Shown here: positions 9,028 through 17,153 of the stretch, in pieces
Layout: every line of letters starts with the position of its first letter
Position numbering within the stretch: the stretch's first letter is position 1
NCBI GenBank assembly: GCA_029259935.1
Contig: JAJDEH010000404.1
Span: 1 to 45,475 of the forward strand
Source: Planctomycetota bacterium
GTDB taxonomy: Bacteria > Planctomycetota > Planctomycetia > Pirellulales > Pirellulaceae
DNA: 45,475 nt
Direction: 5' to 3'
Notes under the pieces: generated by a model
Databases searched by the model: none
Told to the model about the DNA's origin: nothing
Seen by the model: the letters and a program-made list of their open reading frames with translations, nothing else
Made by a program: the position numbers and the translations under genes

Positions 9028-9471
9028 TCACTCGGTTTCCTCTCTCTCCTCCGGGTGTTTAACCGTTAACACGGGGCAAGATGCCTGACGAAGAACACCG
9101 TCCGCAATGCTGCCGACCACGGCGCGTGCGAATCCGGTGCGACCATGCGTGCCCATTACAATCATATCAACGTCTTGTTCGGCGGCGAAGGTCAGCAGAT
9201 TGTCAACGACATCTCCCACGAACAGCCAGTGCTGGTGCTGGACGGTGGAGTCGTTCGGTTTGACGTTTTCCAATGAACTCCGTAGCTGGTCCAGATCCCC
9301 GTAGGGCTCGACCGGGAACTTGCTGTCCGTTTGATGAACGGCCAGTGGCTCCTTGACATGAACAATCAACAACTGGCCATCGCAAGTTGCCGCCAGCGAA
9401 GCGGCAAGCTCAAGCGCGGTGTCGCTGTGCTTGGAAAAATCAAAAGGCACAAGTAGTTTATTGAGCATCAT
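9028..9471 (-). CDS. Universal stress protein, single domain
   Basis: A 147-residue Usp protein with KLLVPFDFSKHSDTALELA at the start, GTHGRTGFARAVVGSIADGV as the nucleotide-binding loop and CPVLTVKHP as the last strand. The middle (LRSSLENVKPNDST) closely matches the neighbouring Usp gene, consistent with recent duplication. It is the first gene of the leftward Usp group and follows a sigma54-like promoter at 9512-9527 with a predicted leader of about 30 nt. An alternative start one codon later (MLNKLL) is equally possible. Confidence 0.95.
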   Translation of the reverse strand: MMLNKLLVPFDFSKHSDTALELAASLAATCDGQLLIVHVKEPLAVHQTDSKFPVEPYGDLDQLRSSLENVKPNDSTVQHQHWLFVGDVVDNLLTFAAEQDVDMIVMGTHGRTGFARAVVGSIADGVLRQASCPVLTVKHPEEREETE

Positions 9472-9511
9472 GATGGAGTCTCATTCCTTCGATCCGCTGA
9501 AGTACGAAGGA

Positions 9512-9527
9512 TGCAAACCGCGCGCCG
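9512..9527 (-). promoter_or_regulatory. Sigma54-like (-24/-12) promoter for the leftward Usp genes
   Basis: On the minus strand the sequence is CGGCGCGCGGTTTGCA: GG, then exactly ten bases, then GC. It matches 10 of the 12 fixed bases of TGGCACG-N4-TTGCA. The predicted start of transcription, near 9500, leaves a short leader before ATG 9471. Matches of this length arise by chance, so the call rests on position and on the mirror-image site at 9664-9679. Confidence 0.5.
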
Positions 9528-9576
9528 CCGGCATTTTTAGTTCACCCGCGAAACCATTGGATCGCCCACGATGTTT

Positions 9577-9605
9577 GTGCGCATTTTCGCACGGGGGTGT
9601 GCACA
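9577..9605. promoter_or_regulatory. Possible activator-binding dyads between the two Usp promoters
   Basis: Two dyads lie between the divergent sigma54-like promoters: GTGCG-N6-CGCAC (9577-9592) and the perfect 8-bp palindrome TGTGCACA (9598-9605). Sigma54 activators bind dyads of this kind 80-150 bases upstream of their promoters, which fits the distance to both. No specific regulator can be named. Confidence 0.35.
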
Positions 9606-9663
9606 TGGGCTCAGATTATTCTACTCAATTGAGGCAATAACGGGCATTGAGGGATTCCCTTCT

Positions 9664-9679
9664 TGGACCAATATTTGCA
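9664..9679 (+). promoter_or_regulatory. Sigma54-like (-24/-12) promoter for the rightward Usp genes
   Basis: The sequence TGGACCAATATTTGCA has GG-N10-GC spacing and a perfect TTGCA at -12. The -24 element is TTGGAC instead of TTGGCAC-like. Transcription would start near 9690, about 155 nt before the Usp start codon at 9846. The region 9472-9845 otherwise holds no gene. Confidence 0.5.
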
Positions 9680-9845
9680 ACAGCCTCTTCTAGTGTATTG
9701 AAACAGTAGCGAGGCGATGATTGTCGTCGAATCATCGAGGAATGAGTTCCCTCGCTGAGGTGCCGAGTGGTCCTCTTTTGTCAGGCTGCTCGGCAGCCAC
9801 ATTGAACGATAAGCATCGAAGTTTCATCAGCGAAAGCGATTCATC

Positions 9846-10469
9846 ATGCGCGTTCACATCAAGCGAATCTGTGTTCCAACCGACTTTAGTGATATGGCCG
9901 ACCACGCGGTTCACTATGCCGCGGCGATGGCTCATCAACATGGCGCGTCTCTCCACCTATTGCACGTATTGGAACACGCCGACGCGCTTGTGAATCATCC
10001 GGACTTTTCGGGGCATGGTGAAGTGGCCCGAGAGTACTTTGCCCGGCTGGAACAAGCCGAGCCCCAGTTGTCGGGCAACGGGGAACCGGACCTAGTCATA
10101 ACAGCGGATGGGACCTCGCATGTCATGGCTGAAACGGCAAGCGAAGCCCAAAGCGCCGACGCAACCGAGAAGGCACACGCGTTTCTCAAGGCACTCGAAG
10201 AGGGTGCGACCGAACAGATTTCCAACGTTGGCGCGCCCTGGTGGGAAAACTTGGAAGTCATGCGCGTAGTGCGGTACGGACATCCCGTCGAGGAGATTTG
10301 CCAGTACGCGAATAAGAACGGCATCGATCTGATCGTCATGGGTACCCATGGACGTTCAGGACTGTCCAAGTTGATGATGGGTAGTGTGACGGAGCGGACG
10401 TTGCGAATCAGTCCTTGCCCGGTCCTGGTGTTGCGCCATCCGGATCATGCCTACACCGTGGTTGATTGA
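9846..10469 (+). CDS. Universal stress protein with a central insertion
   Basis: A 207-residue Usp protein. The N-terminal strand [19 protein letters not shown] and the C-terminal loop [21 protein letters not shown] are standard. Between them lies an insertion of roughly 55 residues (about 75-130, with [15 protein letters not shown] and an Ala/Glu-rich stretch) that makes it longer than the usual 140-150 residues. The Gly-rich nucleotide motif is intact. It begins the rightward arm of the divergent Usp cluster and is followed 53 nt later by a two-domain Usp gene; the two probably share the sigma54-like promoter at 9664. Confidence 0.93.
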   Translation: MRVHIKRICVPTDFSDMADHAVHYAAAMAHQHGASLHLLHVLEHADALVNHPDFSGHGEVAREYFARLEQAEPQLSGNGEPDLVITADGTSHVMAETASEAQSADATEKAHAFLKALEEGATEQISNVGAPWWENLEVMRVVRYGHPVEEICQYANKNGIDLIVMGTHGRSGLSKLMMGSVTERTLRISPCPVLVLRHPDHAYTVVD

Positions 10470-10522
10470 CACCGATGAATCCGTGGGCCCGGCCCGCGGC
10501 GCATCCAACGAGGAGAAAAGCT

Positions 10523-11449
10523 ATGAGAGTTCTAGTGGGCGTGGATGGTTCCGAGGGGAGTATCGTCGCGGTCAGATTCATCGGCCGACTCTTGTCTCCG
10601 GCGACTGACGAAATCGTGCTGTATTATTCGCCGCCTCGAATCACCTTATCCACCAGCACGCAGCCCGACGCGGCCACACTGGGATTACTGGCCGAGAAAC
10701 TGGCAGAAGCGGTTTTTGATAAGTGCCGAGCCGAGTTGCCCACGGAACTGGATGTCAAAACCACCACCGTCGTCGGCACTCAGTCGCCGAAACACGGCCT
10801 GCTGGTGGCCGCCGACGAATCGCGTGCCGAACTAATTGTCGTCGGCGCGCGGGGTGCCGGGCCCTTCAAGAAATCGCCACTGGGAAGTGTCGGTCGAGCC
10901 GTCGTGCACGCCTCGTCGGTGCCTGTCTTGATCGTCCGGGGAACGACTCCGGCTACTGACCGGCATGGCCTACGAGTTCTGCTGGCCTGCGACGGTTCGG
11001 ATGTGAGCGGCAACGCCCGGCAAGCACTCGAGCAATTCACGTTTCCCGAAGACACCGTGGGACGAGTCATCACCGTGATTGATTCGGGGCTCGTGGGGGC
11101 AATGCCAGACTGGTTTGAAGAGCAACTTCGCGAAACCAGCGATACGGAAACCGAAGCGGCCGCTCTACTGGACCAGGTCGAGCAGGAACGAGAGCAACTT
11201 CAAAACGCCGCCATTCGATGGTGTGGCGAGTTGCCGGCGGTGTTCCAGCATCAACAGCCGATTGTCAAGCAGGGCCACGCATCGCAAGAGATTCTAAATA
11301 CCATCAAGGAGGAAAACGTCGATTTGGCGGTTGTAGGATCGCGGGGGTTTGGGCCCGTTCAAAGGCTCTTTGCCGGCAGCACTTCCGAACACCTGCTGGT
11401 CCACGCTCCTTGTTCGGTTCTGATCGTGCGCCAACATGAAAAATCTTGA
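10523..11449 (+). CDS. Tandem two-domain universal stress protein
   Basis: A 308-residue protein with two Usp domains. Domain 1 (about 1-145) has VLVGVDGSEGS and GARGAGPFKKSPLGSVGRAV. Domain 2 (about 155-305) has VLLACDGSDVS and GSRGFGPVQRLFAGSTSEHL, ending in CSVLIVRQ. Both nucleotide loops are of the GRG/GFG type with changed spacing, so ATP binding is less certain than in the single-domain neighbours. ATG 10523 was chosen because GAGGAG lies nine bases upstream; an in-frame ATG at 10466 would overlap the previous gene's stop and add a Pro/Arg-rich tail with no family counterpart. Confidence 0.93.
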   Translation: MRVLVGVDGSEGSIVAVRFIGRLLSPATDEIVLYYSPPRITLSTSTQPDAATLGLLAEKLAEAVFDKCRAELPTELDVKTTTVVGTQSPKHGLLVAADESRAELIVVGARGAGPFKKSPLGSVGRAVVHASSVPVLIVRGTTPATDRHGLRVLLACDGSDVSGNARQALEQFTFPEDTVGRVITVIDSGLVGAMPDWFEEQLRETSDTETEAAALLDQVEQEREQLQNAAIRWCGELPAVFQHQQPIVKQGHASQEILNTIKEENVDLAVVGSRGFGPVQRLFAGSTSEHLLVHAPCSVLIVRQHEKS

Positions 11450-11505
11450 TACGAACCGGCGATCGGCGGCGGCATACGGCTTTTCGGGCAATCAGTGTCC
11501 CATTA

Positions 11506-11558
11506 GCCGGAATGCGTTAGCGTCCGGTTCTGAAAAACCGTGGCTAACGCCCAACGGC
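11506..11558. repeat. REP-like imperfect palindrome
   Basis: The left arm (GCCGG ... GCGTTAGCG ... GGTT) pairs with the right arm (AACC ... GCTAACGCC ... CGGC) around a six-base centre (CTGAAA). The GCGTTAGC/GCTAACGC core is perfect and flanking pairs continue outwards with interruptions. It sits just after a gene end and would form a hairpin in RNA. Palindromes with this core recur in planctomycete genomes as far as I recall; only one copy is seen here. Confidence 0.65.
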
Positions 11559-11800
11559 TGATCAAAACGCGACACTTGTTTCGCGAACGATCCCAAGTTC
11601 AACGCGGCTTCCCGTTCTCATCTCGCCATCACCACTGGGTCTCGCGCGACAAGGTTCGTGGGCTGCGTCACCAGCAGACAGAGAAAGAGAAGCGACAACA
11701 ATATTCTGGTGGTTATGGCGAAGTCGCGTAGGATGGAGTGGTTCTTGTTCGTTGGTTTAGAGTGTGCGTCGGTAACTTTTTCGCGGCGTGGGGCTTAGCC

Positions 11801-11867
11801 TTTATCTCATTTGAACATTTGAAATTCGGGTTTGTTTGAGAATTCGATATTCGGATTTCGGAATTGG
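11801..11867. repeat. Low-complexity ATTCG-rich tract
   Basis: A tract built from short reiterations of TTTGAA, ATTCGG and TTTGTTTGAG, far more AT-rich than its neighbours. On the minus strand its translation gives the repetitive pattern SEIRISNSQ, typical of non-coding dispersed repeats. It lies immediately upstream of the membrane-protein gene and makes that gene's longer start unlikely. Confidence 0.5.
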
Positions 11868-11926
11868 TTGCGGCTATGCCGCTCGATTTATACAGGTTGG
11901 GAAAATCGCATTTGACGAAACAGGTC

Positions 11927-13171
11927 ATGTTCACGAAACAAACCGGAGACACGATTCAACTCGCTCGAACCATTTGCGGAAAAATCCTCAGCGTGGTGCT
12001 AGCCAGCGTCATTCTTTGGCTTCTCCCGGCTTCCGCGATCGGACGGCTGAGCGGACCGTTCCAATCTTACATCATTCCAACTCGAGACGGGAAACATGTG
12101 TTCGTGATGCAATCCACGGCGCTTCTCGCTGAGGATTATGGAAATGACTGCACGTTACCTGGTGGCAAAAAAGTAAGCCTACGAGAAGACTTTCCCGCCA
12201 GCGGACTCTACAAGCTTGGATCGTTTACTCCAATTTGGACACTCGATTGGCGCGATTTGGAACGGGAGGTCAAGTTATCTCAAAATGGAAGGTACCTTGT
12301 GCGCCTCAATTCGCATGGAGGTGGAGCCAGCCTGGGGACCCGCAGGTGTGAGTGGGGCGTCAAGTTCTACGATAACGGAAGGGAGATAGCGAGCCACCAT
12401 GTCGGCGATTTGGTCGATTATCAGATTCTGATGCCGTGGGGTTCGAATTTCGGTGATTCGCGATGGCTGGATGATCGCGGATTCAAATCGGAGATCAAGG
12501 ACGAGCTTTTCGATCTGTCGACGACAACGCACGAACGATATTTATTCGATGTCACGACCGGCAGGATCGTAAGAGAAAGTAGATTGTGGAAGAAGCTCTT
12601 TCGCGGTGTTGGAATTGGGCTTCCAATCTTGGCGATCGTTGGCGGATTGATGGCTTACCGTTGGAGAAGAAGGATCTTATCGCTAGTGGATCGAGCCTGC
12701 CTGCCGTCCCCCCACGACAACATTCCCCGGCCAGCGAGGCATTCCTACAACCTGCGATCGCTACTGATCGCCGTCACCGTCGTGCCGTTGTTCATTTGGA
12801 TTCTCTACTCATCTCCGCACGCTGCAATCTGCTTTTGCCTTTTGTCTGCCGCTTTTTATTCATCATTTCAACTCATAAAGATTCACCGCCAAGCCAGGCA
12901 CCAGAAAATCAGAAAAAGATGGAAACGCTTTACGGTTCTTGCGGCGGTTACACTCGCATTGTGGCTGTTCGTGTACGTCCTCAGCTTGGTGCCCGTACTG
13001 CATTTCGCCGACTATGTAGGAATGCCGGTCGATGTGCGGATGGCCGTACTGAGAGTCCCCTACGCCCCAGTCCTTTGGCTTTTCGAAAATTCGCGACTTC
13101 TCAGTTGGTGGCCTCTCTCGGCTTATTACGATTCGGGCTGCCTTGGGGACGTACTTAGCATTTGGACCTGA
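11927..13171 (+). CDS. Multi-span membrane protein of unknown function
   Basis: I do not recognise a family. The protein starts with a hydrophobic segment (about residues 19-38, ILSVVLASVILWLLPASAIG) that may be a signal anchor. An extracytoplasmic domain of about 190 residues follows, with the regular pattern LSQNGRYLVRLNSHGG and RYLFDVTTGRIVRE, suggesting a beta-rich fold. The last 200 residues hold about four membrane spans with basic loops between them (HRQARHQKIRKRWKRF). ATG 11927 is chosen because the next upstream ATG (11876) and a TTG (11864) abut the low-complexity repeat. There is no strong Shine-Dalgarno at any of them. It converges with the nitrilase gene, 98 nt apart. It may take part in envelope sensing, but this is a guess. 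Confidence 0.65.
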   Translation: MFTKQTGDTIQLARTICGKILSVVLASVILWLLPASAIGRLSGPFQSYIIPTRDGKHVFVMQSTALLAEDYGNDCTLPGGKKVSLREDFPASGLYKLGSFTPIWTLDWRDLEREVKLSQNGRYLVRLNSHGGGASLGTRRCEWGVKFYDNGREIASHHVGDLVDYQILMPWGSNFGDSRWLDDRGFKSEIKDELFDLSTTTHERYLFDVTTGRIVRESRLWKKLFRGVGIGLPILAIVGGLMAYRWRRRILSLVDRACLPSPHDNIPRPARHSYNLRSLLIAVTVVPLFIWILYSSPHAAICFCLLSAAFYSSFQLIKIHRQARHQKIRKRWKRFTVLAAVTLALWLFVYVLSLVPVLHFADYVGMPVDVRMAVLRVPYAPVLWLFENSRLLSWWPLSAYYDSGCLGDVLSIWT

Positions 13172-13269
13172 CCGCGATTCGAACAAACTTCCGGGGCGGA
13201 TCGAGTACCTTCGCATGCTCCCCCGTCTCGGATTCGCCGTGCGCTTCAATCTGTTTCCCTGCCCGAACG

Positions 13270-14040
13270 TCAAACACGCCGGTCGGCAAGGTTCGCGGTA
13301 ACTACGCGTCCCGTCCAGTGACCGGAATCTTCCGCAAGCACAAGGCATTCGCCTTTCCCTTCCGCCTGGGCCACGACTTCTCCTGATTCATCCCATATCG
13401 TGGACCTTCCCGCCATGGGATGGTCGCCGGTCGCTGATGCGTAGTTGGCCATCACGGCCAACATTCGATGTTGCTTGGCGTGGTGCGACATGCTGTCTTC
13501 CGCCTCGTCGATTCCGTTTGGCGTCATCGCGACGCCGGCGGCGTAGACGGTGGCGTTGAGCTTTCTCGCGTCGGCGGGATGAGTTGAGTTGTTGATATCG
13601 GCACAGATGGCGATTCCAACGCTTCGGCCGTGACACGGAAGTACGACGTTGTCATTCGAAGAGATGAAGTGCCGCTCTTCGCCCGTGTGAAGAAAACGCT
13701 TTCGGTAGATCTCGATTTGTTCGTGTGGCCGGACGATGAAGGCGCCAATATACGGTTTGTCGCCCGTCGAACGAATCGGACAACCCGCGACGATGGTGAC
13801 GCCCGACCGGCTGGCCAACTCGAGCAAGGGGACAAGTTCATCGTCGTTTGCATCCTTCGCCAATTCCATGGCGACCGTCGGTTCGTAGCCGGTGAGCGAA
13901 AGCTCTGGAAACACGACCACATCGGCCTGATGCTCCACCGCCAATTCGACGAACTCGCAATGCCGTTGAACATTCTCCGCAATGCCGCCCTTGACCGAAC
14001 TGGACTGGGCGGCGGCGATGGTAAACGTGGATGCGTTCAC
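13270..14040 (-). CDS. Carbon-nitrogen hydrolase (nitrilase superfamily)
   Basis: A 256-residue nitrilase-fold amidohydrolase. The Glu-Lys-Cys catalytic triad is visible: Glu46 in FPELSLTGYEP, Lys114 in EIYRKRFLH, and Cys146 in GIAICADINN. Most family members are cytoplasmic and hydrolyse non-peptide C-N bonds; the substrate cannot be read from sequence. The start is GTG 14040, which overlaps the stop of the upstream propeller gene as GTGA. That suggests translational coupling with a secreted PQQ-propeller protein, an odd pairing. A longer reading to 14445 runs antisense-like through the other gene and was rejected. Confidence 0.9.
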   Translation of the reverse strand: MNASTFTIAAAQSSSVKGGIAENVQRHCEFVELAVEHQADVVVFPELSLTGYEPTVAMELAKDANDDELVPLLELASRSGVTIVAGCPIRSTGDKPYIGAFIVRPHEQIEIYRKRFLHTGEERHFISSNDNVVLPCHGRSVGIAICADINNSTHPADARKLNATVYAAGVAMTPNGIDEAEDSMSHHAKQHRMLAVMANYASATGDHPMAGRSTIWDESGEVVAQAEGKGECLVLAEDSGHWTGRVVTANLADRRV

Positions 14041-17006
14041 TCGGGGCCACCGGGCACGCGCGGCGCGAAGGCCATCGAAGCTTGGAGCGAAAAATTGCAA
14101 GAACATCCGCTGCTGGCTTCGGGGATCAGCAGCAGTCCGCCCGCCGTGATCATGTTGATCCAGCAGCCGGGGCGCGTGACCTGCGTGATTTTCGAATACG
14201 CACCGTCGCTCAAGTTGCACATCGTTGGGTTCGACGCGCGGAAGAACAACGCCGCGTTGCTGGCCGAAAAAGTGCCGCATCCGTGTCCGGGCCGTTTGAA
14301 ACGCCAGTCCGCGACTCGCTTGCCGGTGTCGATTTCGTGAGCGAAAGGAATCACGTACAGGCGGTTGCCGACAATCACCGGATGCTGGTCTTGTTCGCCG
14401 TGCGAGCCGCCCGGGCCGAAGCCGCTGTCGTGCGTAGTCGACCAAATCGGCGCTCCGTCGACCGCATGGAAGACATGAAGGTCGTACCAGCAGCGAGGCC
14501 GGCTGCTGGCGTCCGGCTTGTGATTGCGCGAACCGACCGCGGCTAAACGGCCCTTGTCGTAGCAGAGATAGAGATTGTGTTCCAATTGCTTCAGGTCCGC
14601 AACTTCACGCCGCCAATTTGTGCGGCCCGTGTTTCGGTCGAGCGAGACCAAAACGCCGCCCGATCGAAACAACTCCGGCAAAACAACTCGGCCCGTCTTA
14701 TGAGTCAGCGTTTTGGAGTCCGTTCCTTCGAAGCAGTAAAGGCCGTCTTCGCCGATGGTGATCGTCGGATTGGCGATCGCGCTTTTGGCCTGGTAACGCC
14801 ACTTCAGTTGCTTGCCGTGACGATCAAAACAAAACAAAGTCGTGCTGGTCACAATCGGACGGCGGTCGTAGTAGGTTCCGCCAATGGTCTCCCGAGAATG
14901 CCCACTGAGCGATGCACTGGCGATCGTCGCGCTGCCATAAAGATAGTCGCCGACCACCGCAATCCAGCCCCAATGCTTCTTTTGCGCGGCGTCGTCGGGG
15001 GGAAGTTTGAACTGGGCGGTTGGCGTGCCGGTGGCCACATCCAGCGCGATGCAACGATCTTGGGCCACGACGTAAATCGCATCGTCCGCCAAGGCCATGC
15101 TGCCGGCATCTCGCAAAATGCCAACGCGACGCGACCGGGGTACTTCCACATTCCACAGCGGCGCGCCGTTGTACGCGTCGACGGTGATGATGCGATTGTC
15201 TCCCGGAATAATCAGCCGTCCATCGGCGGACAGCGGAGAAACCGTGCGATGATGGCGATCGATCATGTCGCGCGGACCCGGCTCGCCGAACCACTGCACT
15301 TGCAACTCGCCCGCCACGCGCCCGTCGCCGCTGCATGCGTTGTTGGCCGGGTTGCCGTAAAGATGAGTCCACTCGCCACCGCCCGGCAGTTTCTGTTTGG
15401 TGCGGATCAAGAGCCTGTTGTCGATCCTCCAATGGGAAGACTCGCGGTCCTTCAGCCAATCGCCAACCACTTGTTCCAGCCGCGGCTTGGCTCCGGACAG
15501 TGGACCCATGATCGCCACTCCTCCCGGCCGCAGCACGCGATAGATTTCTGCCGGATCGCCGATCGGTTTTTCAAGTGCTGATTCACCGTCCCAAACGATC
15601 AAGTTGAACAGGTTGTCCGCATAGGGCAGTTTTTCTACCGTGCCGTGATGAACGGAAACGCTCGCGCCATACTGCCGCGCCCGCACCAAGTTTTCGCGCG
15701 ACGCGCGAACCTTGCTGGCGTCGGACTCGCGACCGACGACTTGCAACCGCGATTGATTCGCCAGTTCGTACGCCAATTGTCCGCCGCCGTTGCCAAGTAC
15801 CAAACAATAACCCTTCAAATCTTCGGCGTTGGAAAGAGTGCCGCTCGTTGGCCGATGAGCATAGCGGTTGAGTAACTGCTGCGCGCGATCGGCGAACCGC
15901 GTTCGTTGGTCGGCGTCTTCATACGGGAAACCGGTCGTGTCGTCCGAATCCGCCAGCGTTGCTTTCGAATCCGCTTTCTGATCCGCGGCAAAGCAATAAA
16001 CCACGCCCTGATCCGTGCCGACCAGCAGCCGGTCGGCGGCAATCGCAAGCGAATAGGCTTTGCCCGCGACTTTGGCGGTCCACAACTGCTTGGCGTCGGC
16101 GGAAGAAAACGCCGCGACGCCGTCTTGGCCTCCAGCGATGTGCAGGCTTGGCGTGGCGATGAGCGCGAATGGGAAATCCTTGTAAGAGTTTGTCAAAGCC
16201 GCGGCGGCAGCCCCGCGACGCTTGTCTCGATCTATCACTACTTCGGGCGCACGGCCGGCCGAGATGCGAATCTCGTTTCCCTTCACCGCTAGATAGCCCT
16301 GTGGTGAAAAGTTGAGTTGATCGCGTGCTAGTTCTTTACCCGTTCCGGCATCCAGCACGACTTGATACACGCCCTGTTTGGGAAACAACCCGGCTGTGCA
16401 TCGCACGCGGCCGTTGACGACCAACACGTCGCTGCGGACTGGCCAAGCGGAGATCATTCTGCCATTGCCCGGGATGCGCCGCTCGGTTGGTGCCGCCCGC
16501 TGCTTCCATAGCAAGTCGCCTGATTCGGATTGCAAGCAGTATACGTACCCATCGTCGCTGCCGAAAAAGATCTTGCCTTCGTCCAGAGTTGGCGCGAGTC
16601 GCACCGGTCCCTCGGCAAAATACGTCCACAATAATTCGCCCGTTTCAAGTGACAAGCAACGGACCGTGTCGTCGGCCGAAGAACCAAAATAAACTCGCCT
16701 GCCGTCCGACACGACTTGGTTCGCCCGGTCGTAAGTCACGCGGGCCTTCAGGTCGAACTTCTTCGCCCAAAAATTCTGCTTGGCCGGCAGTGGCCAGGCG
16801 GGACGAGGCGGCGGGACGCGGTAGGTCCACACAAGCTGCAACGGCAATTGCAATTCGGTGCCCGTGCGCCCGCTGCGTCCGTGGTCATGCATGTACGTGG
16901 GCCAATCGGCTCGCCCGTTTCGCGGCCCGCCAAGAACCGTCAGCAGGCAGGCCAAGGCGGCGATTGGCATCACCGCCGAGCGCGATCGTCGTTGCAAATG
17001 GCACAT
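14037..17006 (-). CDS. PQQ-like propeller / SAM-methyltransferase fusion, exported
   Basis: A 989-residue protein with a signal peptide (MCHLQRRSRSAVMPIAALACL). A first PQQ-type beta-propeller spans about 35-345, with blades such as VYFGSSADDTVRCLSLETG and FFGSDDGYVYCLQSESGDL. A Rossmann-fold methyltransferase segment at about 395-540 follows (YCLVLGNGGGQLAYELA, then VEKLPYADNLFNLIVWD and YRVLRPGGVAIMG). A second set of propeller blades fills the rest. The arrangement is a fusion I recall from planctomycetes; the role and any methyl acceptor are unknown. ATG 17006 has GAGGAA eight bases upstream; an earlier start at 17132 lacks one. An exported methyltransferase would lack SAM, so its activity is doubtful. 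Confidence 0.85.
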   Translation of the reverse strand: MCHLQRRSRSAVMPIAALACLLTVLGGPRNGRADWPTYMHDHGRSGRTGTELQLPLQLVWTYRVPPPRPAWPLPAKQNFWAKKFDLKARVTYDRANQVVSDGRRVYFGSSADDTVRCLSLETGELLWTYFAEGPVRLAPTLDEGKIFFGSDDGYVYCLQSESGDLLWKQRAAPTERRIPGNGRMISAWPVRSDVLVVNGRVRCTAGLFPKQGVYQVVLDAGTGKELARDQLNFSPQGYLAVKGNEIRISAGRAPEVVIDRDKRRGAAAAALTNSYKDFPFALIATPSLHIAGGQDGVAAFSSADAKQLWTAKVAGKAYSLAIAADRLLVGTDQGVVYCFAADQKADSKATLADSDDTTGFPYEDADQRTRFADRAQQLLNRYAHRPTSGTLSNAEDLKGYCLVLGNGGGQLAYELANQSRLQVVGRESDASKVRASRENLVRARQYGASVSVHHGTVEKLPYADNLFNLIVWDGESALEKPIGDPAEIYRVLRPGGVAIMGPLSGAKPRLEQVVGDWLKDRESSHWRIDNRLLIRTKQKLPGGGEWTHLYGNPANNACSGDGRVAGELQVQWFGEPGPRDMIDRHHRTVSPLSADGRLIIPGDNRIITVDAYNGAPLWNVEVPRSRRVGILRDAGSMALADDAIYVVAQDRCIALDVATGTPTAQFKLPPDDAAQKKHWGWIAVVGDYLYGSATIASASLSGHSRETIGGTYYDRRPIVTSTTLFCFDRHGKQLKWRYQAKSAIANPTITIGEDGLYCFEGTDSKTLTHKTGRVVLPELFRSGGVLVSLDRNTGRTNWRREVADLKQLEHNLYLCYDKGRLAAVGSRNHKPDASSRPRCWYDLHVFHAVDGAPIWSTTHDSGFGPGGSHGEQDQHPVIVGNRLYVIPFAHEIDTGKRVADWRFKRPGHGCGTFSASNAALFFRASNPTMCNLSDGAYSKITQVTRPGCWINMITAGGLLLIPEASSGCSCNFSLQASMAFAPRVPGGPE

Positions 17007-17153
17007 CCGCGGTTCCTCGCGATGGGAGTTTCCTCGACTTGCAGTCACATAGTCGCTACTTGGCAGGTACCGCCCGGCGAATGGCAATTCTGTGTTATTC
17101 ATAAGCCGGATTTGATATGATGCCATGCACACGTGGAAATTGAAAGGAAGTTT

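Larger units (their letters stand above)
11450..11926. other. Repeat-bearing intergenic region
   Basis: This 477-base stretch after the Usp cluster has no convincing gene. It contains a large imperfect palindrome at 11506-11558 and a low-complexity A/T-rich tract at 11801-11867, listed separately. Short frames that cross it translate to repetitive or biased peptides and were left out. Confidence 0.5.

Noticed and set aside
13270..14445. A 391-codon version of the nitrilase.
   Set aside because: The extra 135 codons lie inside the propeller gene in another frame; the family starts at GTG 14040.
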